The notes under the pieces: generated by a model
What the model saw: the letters and a program-made list of their open reading frames with translations, nothing else
Told to the model about the DNA's origin: nothing
Database searches by the model: none
Part shown: one piece after another, positions 1 through 6,222 of the stretch
Layout of the letters: every line of letters begins with the position of its first letter
Numbering within the stretch: position 1 is the first letter of the stretch
Program-made: the position numbers and the translations under genes
Assembly: GCA_029939965.1 (NCBI GenBank)
Contig: JAOZRY010000026.1
Coordinates: forward strand, 1-15,707
Direction of reading: 5' to 3'
Origin: Bacteroidales bacterium
GTDB taxonomy: Bacteria > Bacteroidota > Bacteroidia > Bacteroidales > 4484-276
DNA: 15,707 nt

Positions 1-2
1 GC

Positions 3-158
3 CATCTGTTTTTTGGTGAAGTGGATACTTTTAAACAGATCAACGAAAAAGTGGACAAGCTTACAACCGGACAGTTGCTGGAAGTTGCCAATGAGATTTT
101 TGTTCCCGAAAACTTTAGTATGCTTACTTACCTTCCGCGAAATAATAAGGATGAGTAA
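3..158 (+). CDS. M16-family peptidase (insulinase-like), C-terminal fragment
   Basis: The reading frame is open from the left edge of the window and ends at TAA 156-158, giving the last 51 residues of a longer protein. The visible tail contains VDTFKQINEKVDKLTTGQLL, followed by EVANEIFVPENFSMLTYLP. This is the usual end of M16 zinc-peptidase domains: a helix with a 'T.e.ll.vAneif.pen.s.l.ylP' pattern that closes the last inactive half-domain. The zinc-binding HxxEH motif would lie upstream, outside the window. The gene is convergent with the GatE-like gene, with a 77-bp gap and no clear intrinsic terminator. The assignment rests on a short tail, so the family is probable and the exact member cannot be told. 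Confidence 0.6.
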   Translation, partial: HLFFGEVDTFKQINEKVDKLTTGQLLEVANEIFVPENFSMLTYLPRNNKDE

Positions 159-235
159 GTATAATTATTTTCCTAAATAATCTCATAACCAACTGATAAT
201 CTGCAACGAAGTCAGGAAATCTGAAATTTGCATTT

Positions 236-2218
236 TTAGAGGTTACCTAAAGATTTTTTAACCTCTTTGGCCAAAGTACTCATCGAAATGTTGCCAACTG
301 CAGAGTTGCGTAACTGTCCCATAATCCAGTCGATGGCATCTTCATTTTTATTTGAAATCCTGATGCTATCAAATTTTTCTTTCAGGAAGGGTATCTTGGT
401 CAGGATGTCCGTTTCGGTGTGTCTCTTGAAATTTATCGTTGTGAGCACCGATTCAAATTCCATTTTTGGATGTTCATATATTTCGGCAATCATTATTTTG
501 GCTATTTCAAAATCCAGTTTTTGCTCTTTTAGGAAATTGAAAAGCGAAAAGATAACATTATAACTAAATTCGGTAGATGAATTGTAGTGCCCCTCAACAT
601 ATTTCATGGTATGTCCCAAAAATGTTCCCACAAATACCGGATCAACATGAATTTCGTTTACGATATGTTCGATTAGTGGGAAGAGGTTTTTCTTTAAAAT
701 GAAAGTGTAAGTATCCTCCGGAATGTTCCATTTTTTCATTTTGTTATACCGGTCAATAATATCTTCGGGCAAGTTTTTCCCAAGAGATTTGATGCGCTCT
801 TCAGTTAATGGGATTGGAGCTGAGTCGGTATCAGGATACATACGATCGGCACCCGGAAGTACACGTTCGAAAATAGTAGTACCATCTTCAAAAGATTTAC
901 GTGTTTCATTGGGAACACCTTCAAGTGCCATGAGGCATCGTTCTTCTATGGTTTCAAGAGCAGTTACTAAATCTACATCCGGCCCCCATATTATAAGTTG
1001 TGCATCATTATCACCAGCTTTAAACATTTCGCGGATTTGATTAAAATCCTTTGCAGAAATAACTTGTTCAAAATCTTCGCTGTGAGCCATATTTGGTCTT
1101 TCTAAACAGGCGATAACTTTAAGGCGGTGAATAAGTTCGTCAGCAAAAACTTTTCCGGGTTGGGTAAAGTGCGATAATATTCCTTTGAAATGTGGCAGGT
1201 TGATAGCCAGAATTCTATTGCCTGATTTTTTTGAAGAAACCAGTGGTTCATAGTTGAAACCAAACGAATGAAATTTCAAGTATTCGTGTTTTAGTTGCCA
1301 CTTTTCAGGTGCTTTTATCCTTGTTTTTAGCTCATCGCGAATAGCCAGCAAAGCCCATTGTCTGAAACATTCGATATGGGTTAGTTCGGGAATCCATTTG
1401 GTGTGCGATACACCTTTTATTTCCACACGACTTCCGCCTCGGCAACTCACATTAACATCCTCACGTCCGGCACCTATACCTGTTCTTACTTTTCCGGTAC
1501 TTCGGTTCAGGAAGCGAATGTAATCGCAAGCTTCCATTACCTCATCAGGATTGAGGCATTCGGGGTAGGTAACTGTTTCGATCAGGGGCATGCCTAATCT
1601 GTCAGTTTTAAAGGTTCTAACGTGGCCAACATCCGATATTTCACGGCACGAATCCTCCTCAAGGCTCAACTGTATCAGTCTTATTTTCTTGTTTTTTAAT
1701 GCTATTTCTCCTTCTACACCTATTATGGCCGTACGTTGAAAACCCGTTGGAATGGAACCATCAAGGTATTGTTTACGGGTAATGTGTACCTCTCCAACAA
1801 TATTGAGCTTAGAGAGTAACGAAATTTCGATGGAAATATCGAGGGCTTCGTTATTTACCGGAAATGGTGGAGTATCATCTACCTCATAGGTGCAAGTAGT
1901 TTCATGTTTTAACCTGTAAATAATCTCCTTTTTTGTTTTAAATTCCATCAGTGCAGTTCCATCGTACTCTCCAAGTTCACTCAATGTGGGGCGCATATGA
2001 CGGATTACTTCGGCATCATAATCCTCACTTTTATTGTAAATACCGGCAGGGCAGTGGCAAAATAGCTTTTTGTCGGTAAGTAGTTGCTGATGCACTTCAA
2101 GACCGGATTTAAATCCTATTCTGTCGTAATCCGGTTGTGTTGCTTCCTTGCGTACAACATAACCAATCTTCTTTCTGGAAGTTTCGTAGTTCTTCTTTGG
2201 ATCGAATTTCTGTTTCAT
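236..2218 (-). CDS. gatE: GatE-like archaeal-type Glu-tRNA(Gln) amidotransferase subunit E
   Basis: This 660-aa protein matches the layout and length of archaeal GatE (about 620-635 aa), the subunit that phosphorylates Glu-tRNA(Gln) and transamidates it to Gln-tRNA(Gln) with ammonia supplied by GatD. Visible family motifs are GLEVHQQL (39-46), LFCHCP (52-57), ELGEYDG (81-87), TCTYEVDDTPPFP (108-120), LDGSIPTGFQRT (152-163), LSLEEDS (184-190), DRLGMPLIE (206-214), GIGAGREDVNVS (247-258) and RVEIKGV (264-270). Residues about 330-430 look like the AspRS-type GAD insertion that separates GatE from bacterial GatB. VPNETRKSFEDGTT (435-448) and LPGADRMYPDTDSAP (454-468) follow, then a helical YqeY/tail region. 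The start is the ATG at 2218; no Shine-Dalgarno is present. No GatD-like asparaginase gene is in the window. GatB is the main alternative, but the insertion and the DGTT/LPGADRMYP block favour GatE. Confidence 0.85.
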   Translation of the reverse strand: MKQKFDPKKNYETSRKKIGYVVRKEATQPDYDRIGFKSGLEVHQQLLTDKKLFCHCPAGIYNKSEDYDAEVIRHMRPTLSELGEYDGTALMEFKTKKEIIYRLKHETTCTYEVDDTPPFPVNNEALDISIEISLLSKLNIVGEVHITRKQYLDGSIPTGFQRTAIIGVEGEIALKNKKIRLIQLSLEEDSCREISDVGHVRTFKTDRLGMPLIETVTYPECLNPDEVMEACDYIRFLNRSTGKVRTGIGAGREDVNVSCRGGSRVEIKGVSHTKWIPELTHIECFRQWALLAIRDELKTRIKAPEKWQLKHEYLKFHSFGFNYEPLVSSKKSGNRILAINLPHFKGILSHFTQPGKVFADELIHRLKVIACLERPNMAHSEDFEQVISAKDFNQIREMFKAGDNDAQLIIWGPDVDLVTALETIEERCLMALEGVPNETRKSFEDGTTIFERVLPGADRMYPDTDSAPIPLTEERIKSLGKNLPEDIIDRYNKMKKWNIPEDTYTFILKKNLFPLIEHIVNEIHVDPVFVGTFLGHTMKYVEGHYNSSTEFSYNVIFSLFNFLKEQKLDFEIAKIMIAEIYEHPKMEFESVLTTINFKRHTETDILTKIPFLKEKFDSIRISNKNEDAIDWIMGQLRNSAVGNISMSTLAKEVKKSLGNL

Positions 2219-2252
2219 TTTTGGTTTGCCAGATTAAATATTATGAGGGCAT

Positions 2253-2260
2253 CAAATGTA
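2253..2260 (-). promoter_or_regulatory. Candidate promoter -7 element for the GatE-like gene
   Basis: On the minus strand this reads TACATTTG, an exact match to the Bacteroidota -7 consensus TAnnTTTG, 34 nt before the start codon. No convincing TTG is seen at the usual -33 distance. This is therefore a half-supported promoter; it lies in the 200-bp divergent spacer shared with the TPR-SPOR gene. Confidence 0.35.
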
Positions 2261-2362
2261 GGTATTATTGACTAATTACAGGATGAAATAATTCAACTTT
2301 GTGGCTTCGGTTCTGAACTGAAGGGTCATTATGAGGATTTTGATAACATAAATTATGTGAAA

Positions 2363-2394
2363 TTTGAATTGAATCTGATTAATTAGTAGTTTTA
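2363..2394 (+). promoter_or_regulatory. Candidate promoter for the TPR-SPOR/OstA pair
   Basis: TTTG at 2363-2366 and TAGTTTTA at 2387-2394 are separated by 20 nt. They resemble the Bacteroidota TTTG/TAnnTTTG promoter, with one mismatch in the -7 box. The -7 box ends 24 nt before the ATG, leaving room for the ribosome binding site in a short leader. Confidence 0.4.
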
Positions 2395-2406
2395 CAACTT
2401 AATAAT

Positions 2407-2414
2407 AAAGGAGG
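2407..2414 (+). promoter_or_regulatory. Perfect Shine-Dalgarno, AAAGGAGG
   Basis: AAAGGAGG lies 4 nt before the ATG at 2419 and fixes the start of the TPR-SPOR gene. Most other genes here have no such motif, so it stands out. Confidence 0.75.
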
Positions 2415-2418
2415 AATC

Positions 2419-3135
2419 ATGAGTAATTCATCTAAAAAAATAAATTTGATAATTGCTAGTGTTGCTGCAACAATAGCATTTGTTGTGTTATTATATTTTT
2501 TTGTATTTAATAAATCAGCACAATTCGAGAAATTGATAATTAGTGCGGATAAAAATTTTGCTTCCAATCAACTTGATGAAGCCAGACAACTTTATAACGA
2601 GGCTTTGCAAATAAAACCCGACGAAATTTACCCCAAGAAGCGCATTTCGAGCATCGACAGTGTTTTTAACGTAGGAGAAATAATGGAGCGTTATACTGAA
2701 AAGCTGAATCAGGCGGATATGTTTTTTTCGCAGGGAAAATATGTTGAAGCAAGGGAGTATTATTTTGAAGCATTAAATATTAATTCTGATGATGAATATC
2801 CGGTTAACCAAATACGGAAAATTCAGGATTTGTTAGATGAAGTGGGCATGGAGAAAGATAAAAGAAGTAAGCCCGAGCCAATTAGTGTAGTTAAGAAGGG
2901 CTTGTTTTTTCATATAATTGTAGGGGTTTTTGAATATAACCAAAACGCAACTAAATTGTTACAACGTATGAAGGATGAAGGAAGGCCTTCGAGGATAATT
3001 GAGAGGAAGGATTTGAATATGAAAGCAGTAACTTATGGGTCTTATAACAATATTCATGAGGCATACAATTATATGCTTTTTGTAAAGGAGGGATTTTTTG
3101 ATGATGCATGGGTGCTTTATGATGAAACCAATTAA
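2419..3135 (+). CDS. Membrane-anchored TPR-SPOR protein
   Basis: This 238-aa protein has a single N-terminal membrane segment (about 9-30) preceded by Lys residues, which predicts an inner-membrane anchor with a periplasmic body. Two TPR-like units follow. Residues 36-80 contain EARQLYNEALQIKPDEIYP and 93-138 contain AREYYFEALNINSDDEYP; they are clear copies of one another with the Bacteroidota 'AL.ik.de.YP...i..i' ending. Residues about 163-235 (FHIIVGVF at the start, VTYGSYNNIHEA in the middle, DAWVLY at the end) have the beta-alpha-beta pattern of a SPOR domain, which in other proteins binds denuded peptidoglycan glycans. A septal or envelope scaffold role is inferred. The gene overlaps the OstA-like gene by 35 nt, so translation of the two is probably coupled. 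Confidence 0.75.
   Translation: MSNSSKKINLIIASVAATIAFVVLLYFFVFNKSAQFEKLIISADKNFASNQLDEARQLYNEALQIKPDEIYPKKRISSIDSVFNVGEIMERYTEKLNQADMFFSQGKYVEAREYYFEALNINSDDEYPVNQIRKIQDLLDEVGMEKDKRSKPEPISVVKKGLFFHIIVGVFEYNQNATKLLQRMKDEGRPSRIIERKDLNMKAVTYGSYNNIHEAYNYMLFVKEGFFDDAWVLYDETN
3084..3091 (+). promoter_or_regulatory. Perfect Shine-Dalgarno for the OstA-like gene, inside the upstream gene
   Basis: AAAGGAGG (followed by another G) lies inside the 3' end of the TPR-SPOR gene, 9 nt before ATG 3101. It favours 3101 over the in-frame ATG at 3119, which lies 27 nt from the motif. A TTG at 3098 is also in frame but is less likely than the adjacent ATG. Confidence 0.7.
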
Positions 3136-4693
3136 TGGGTTAGATAAGGGCAGGGTTGTAATTATTGCGGCAATTATTATTATTGTAATAATTTCATGTA
3201 GTACTGAATTGTTTTCTCAAAGTAAGACCAGAATCAAGCTTGTTCAAGCCGATCATTTGTTGGGGAATCAGACAACCGGAGAAGATTTAAATATCTTTAT
3301 AGGAAATGTAATTTTTGAGCACGATAGCGCATATCTTTATTGCGATAGTGCGGTTTTCCATGGCCAAACAAATTACCTTGTGGCATACAATAATGTTCAT
3401 GTTAAGATGAGTGATACACTTAATCTTTATGGAGACGTATTAAATTATGATGGTAACACCCGAATAGCTACAATAACCGGAAATGTAATTCTGGAAGATA
3501 ATGATGTTACACTTACAACTGACCATTTAATTTATGAACGAACCACTAAAATCGCATATTACATTATAGGAGGTAAAATTATTAGCGATGATAATGAGCT
3601 TACCAGCCTCAAAGGTATTTACCATACCGATGAAAAACTTATATATTTTAAAAACAATGTAAATTTATTTAATCCTGAATATTTGTTGCAATCTGATACT
3701 CTGATATATAACACCGCTACTGAAATTGCTTACATCACCGGGCCAACAACAATTACAGGTGAAGATGAGTTTTTGTATGCCGAAGACGGCTGGTACGATA
3801 CCAAATCGGACATATCATTGCTGAAAAAAAACACTTACATGATTTATAAAGAGCAGTACCTGGCCGGTGACAGTGTTTTTTACGAAAAGGAAACTGGAAT
3901 TGGGGAGGTATTTGGAAATGTGTTTATTAAAGATTCGGTTCAGAATATTATTATTACCGGCGGATATGTCGATTACCATCGTAATGAAGGGTTTGCCTAT
4001 GCTACCGACAGTGCCGTGGTAATTATGATTGATAAGTATGATAGCTTGTTTTTGCATGCCGATACACTCCGGCTTATCTTTGATTCTGCCGGGAGTCCTG
4101 AAGATTTACACGCTTATTACAAGTGTAAATTCTACAAAAGCGATTTTCAGGGTATGAGCGATTCATTGGTGTATTCGTTTGTTGATTCTACCATTAATAT
4201 GTACTATAATCCGGTATTGTGGACTCAGGGAAATCAGATTAGTGCTGAAATAATTAAAATATTTTCTTCAGATCAACGCATTGATTCTATGCTAATGACC
4301 AACTCCTCATTTATTATCTCGCTCGATAAGTTTGGCGTGGAACAATACAATCAGATAAAAGGTAAAATTATGATTGCCTATTTTGACGAAAATGAGCTTA
4401 ATATAGTGAAGGTTAATGGGAATAGCGAAACCATTTACTTTGTAAGAGAGGAGGATGGTACACTCATTGGGATAAATAAAGCTGAATCGAGTAAAATGGA
4501 AATTTGGGTTGATGACCGACAGGTTACCGATATTTATTATTTTGATAGTCCCAATGCAGAATTAAAACCTGAAAAAGATGTCTCTCCGGCTGATCTTTTC
4601 CTTCGCGATTTTAACTGGAGAGGTAACCATCGCCCACACTCCAGGTCTGATATTTTCGTCTGGCCAGAAGATGCCCCGGCTCTTCGCCAATGA
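3101..4693 (+). CDS. OstA/LptA-like LPS-transport family protein
   Basis: This is a 530-aa exported protein. A long Ile/Val-rich hydrophobic stretch (about 19-32) ends in ISC at 33, which could be a lipobox, but LFSQS (37-41) could equally be a signal peptidase I site. The mature part is a run of short beta-rich repeats such as GNVIFEHDSAYLYCDSAVF, VHVKMSDTLNLYGDVLNYDG and GNVILEDNDVTLTTDHLIYE. These are characteristic of the OstA-like beta-jellyroll fold (LptA and the LptD N-terminus), which carries LPS across the periplasm. Repeats are best conserved in residues about 45-240; the C-terminal third is less regular and ends in an Asp/Pro-rich tail. Bacteroidota commonly have such long OstA-like proteins beside envelope genes. 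The start at 3101 is chosen from the AAAGGAGG motif. The exact Lpt role is inferred. Confidence 0.75.
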   Translation: MMHGCFMMKPINGLDKGRVVIIAAIIIIVIISCSTELFSQSKTRIKLVQADHLLGNQTTGEDLNIFIGNVIFEHDSAYLYCDSAVFHGQTNYLVAYNNVHVKMSDTLNLYGDVLNYDGNTRIATITGNVILEDNDVTLTTDHLIYERTTKIAYYIIGGKIISDDNELTSLKGIYHTDEKLIYFKNNVNLFNPEYLLQSDTLIYNTATEIAYITGPTTITGEDEFLYAEDGWYDTKSDISLLKKNTYMIYKEQYLAGDSVFYEKETGIGEVFGNVFIKDSVQNIIITGGYVDYHRNEGFAYATDSAVVIMIDKYDSLFLHADTLRLIFDSAGSPEDLHAYYKCKFYKSDFQGMSDSLVYSFVDSTINMYYNPVLWTQGNQISAEIIKIFSSDQRIDSMLMTNSSFIISLDKFGVEQYNQIKGKIMIAYFDENELNIVKVNGNSETIYFVREEDGTLIGINKAESSKMEIWVDDRQVTDIYYFDSPNAELKPEKDVSPADLFLRDFNWRGNHRPHSRSDIFVWPEDAPALRQ

Positions 4694-5075
4694 TAATACG
4701 AAATCGAAATACCACCATCTGGAATACTTTTTATTTATGCATTACAGGCTATTGGCCATATTGCAATTTCACCTCCTACTATGATCCATCAGACCCTGGA
4801 TTTTTTGCAGGTATAGGCTCTTAATTTTGAAAACTCACCAACATGTTGTATAAATTTTTTGTCGTCAGTTTCCCGCTTTGCGATTCCAATAATAAATCAT
4901 AAATCATAAATTGAATTTTGTATATCCCCTCTGGTTTTGGATTTTGAGCTTATCGGTGTACATTGCTTCTGCATGGCCGGGTGCATTATTGACTCATATA
5001 GCAAAATCAAAGTAATAAAAAAGAGGGCTGATCTAAGAAATAATCGGGAATAAAGTTAAATTGAAACAATCAGCA
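4694..5075. other. 382-bp convergent spacer
   Basis: This spacer lies between the convergent OstA-like and hypothetical genes. The only structure I see is the short heptamer repeat at 4869-4910 with its leader. No ORF, RNA gene or convincing intrinsic terminator was found in the rest. Confidence 0.6.
4869..4910. repeat. Short heptamer repeat with TTTCCCG leader
   Basis: The stretch reads in 7-nt steps: TTTCCCG, CTTTGCG, ATTCCAA, TAATAAA, TCATAAA, TCATAAA. The TTTCCCG and ATTCCAA blocks recur at 9239, and the TCATAAA unit recurs at the right edge of the window. It lies between convergent gene ends. Confidence 0.65.
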
Positions 5076-5900
5076 TTAAACCAGTAATTCTGATTCCTGT
5101 AATGATTCGATGTATTGTGTAAAATGATTTTTTATGGGAAAGAAAAAACTTGGTAATTCCCCATTACATTTACAGTTAAAAGTTTGCTGAACCTTCTGGT
5201 TTAATTCATCAGGCAGGCTTTTCATTTGTAGTATCGATATGCTCTTAAACAGGTGAATCAATACCAGGATTTGTTCAGAAGATGGATATTTATCGTTCAA
5301 TATTTGTCGAGCTTTCCAAATAAGCACTGGCAATAACTCCTTTAAATTTAAAAAAGAAATAATGACGGTCGCTTTTTTTTGAGTCATCGCAAAATTATCC
5401 TTGTTGAATACCGCAAAAAGAACGTCATAAAGAGATGGTTTGGCTGTATGATTTAAGGAGTGATCGGTAATGCCAATTTTCTGAAAGGCCAGATTGAAAT
5501 GTATGCCGTGTCCTTCAGGGATTACTTTATCGTACGTCATAATGATCTTCGAATCAATATTTGCATTAAGTAGGTATGATCTTATGTAAGATTTCAGTGC
5601 CTTGTCGTTCAGGTTGTAATAACTCTCGTTATATACTGAACTTTTAAGAATCTCCTCACAAAACGGAAATGGGTTTTCCTGAAGAGTCTCATAATAATAA
5701 TATCCAAAATTTGAAGATTTCATAATCCCCGTTATCATAAAAAGTAACCGCTTTACAGTATTGTATTCATAATTTGGCAGGTCAGATGGAGAGGATAATA
5801 TGAAATCGAGTTTTCTCTGAAGTTCTTCCTCATGAAATTCATTAGTAAAACTTATGCGATGGATTATTTTTTCTATTTCAACTAAGGTCTGTTTATTCAT
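5076..5900 (-). CDS. Hypothetical protein, 274 aa, mostly helical
   Basis: I do not recognise this protein. It has no signal peptide and no obvious membrane segment, so it is probably cytoplasmic. It looks largely alpha-helical, with many Leu, Ile, Lys and Asn residues. Visible local features are a YYYYE cluster (67-71), PEGHGIHFNLAFQ (about 128-140), a CKC pair near the C-terminus (NCKCNG), and a Glu-rich end (LQESELLV). No catalytic motif is evident. The start is ATG 5900, with GAGGA directly against it and therefore too close for an ideal Shine-Dalgarno. The gene stands alone between spacers of 382 and 322 bp, convergent with the OstA-like gene and divergent from the transglycosylase gene. 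Coding is supported by the long uninterrupted frame with normal residue composition. Confidence 0.6.
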   Translation of the reverse strand: MNKQTLVEIEKIIHRISFTNEFHEEELQRKLDFILSSPSDLPNYEYNTVKRLLFMITGIMKSSNFGYYYYETLQENPFPFCEEILKSSVYNESYYNLNDKALKSYIRSYLLNANIDSKIIMTYDKVIPEGHGIHFNLAFQKIGITDHSLNHTAKPSLYDVLFAVFNKDNFAMTQKKATVIISFLNLKELLPVLIWKARQILNDKYPSSEQILVLIHLFKSISILQMKSLPDELNQKVQQTFNCKCNGELPSFFFPIKNHFTQYIESLQESELLV

Positions 5901-6102
5901 TCCTCGTTAATTTAATATTTTGTATGGTTAACAATAATTTTGCCAACCTGCCTGTTTGCGGTTATTCGATACATTGTTTGTGGGTAATGTTTAAATTATT
6001 AATACCTAAATGGTTAATTTACAAGTTTTAAAATATTACTATATAGATATTTATTTTTTTCGATATGTGATTTTGTTACCGGGCTTTTAAAAACAATTTC
6101 CA

Positions 6103-6115
6103 TTTCAATTTGAAA
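6103..6115. promoter_or_regulatory. Palindrome TTTCAA-T-TTGAAA
   Basis: This perfect inverted repeat has 6-bp arms around a single T. A C follows it, giving the same TTGAAAC edge as the larger palindrome 34-35 nt downstream (centre to centre). Two related dyads in a divergent spacer suggest a regulator binding site, which is an inference. Confidence 0.4.
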
Positions 6116-6129
6116 CAGTTTAAGGTTAG

Positions 6130-6157
6130 ATGTTTCAAAATGGGAATTTTGAAACAT
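6130..6157. promoter_or_regulatory. 12-bp perfect inverted repeat upstream of the lytic transglycosylase gene
   Basis: ATGTTTCAAAAT (6130-6141), loop GGGA, then ATTTTGAAACAT (6146-6157) is a perfect dyad. If transcribed, the stem could extend outward through G-U and A-U pairs (6124-6129 with 6158-6163). It ends 65 nt before the start codon. It could be an operator or a 5'-leader hairpin. It is not an intrinsic terminator, because no T tract follows. Confidence 0.55.
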
Positions 6158-6222
6158 TTAATTTAGTGCAGAAAAAATATTTTATGACAAATATTGTTAG
6201 TTTCAGTTAAAAGATAGATTGT

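Larger units (their letters stand above)
5901..6222. other. 322-bp divergent spacer upstream of the transglycosylase gene
   Basis: This very AT-rich spacer separates two divergent genes and should carry both promoters. Two palindromes built on GTTTCAA/TTGAAAC lie at 6103-6115 and 6130-6157. A possible -7-like TAGTTTC is at 6198-6204, but no matching -33 element is seen. No full TAnnTTTG box was found for the minus-strand gene. Confidence 0.5.

Noticed and set aside
238..266. 8-bp inverted repeat AGAGGTTA/TAACCTCT at the end of the GatE-like gene
   Set aside because: It lies inside the coding end, has a 13-nt loop and is not followed by a T tract on either strand, so it is not a convincing terminator.
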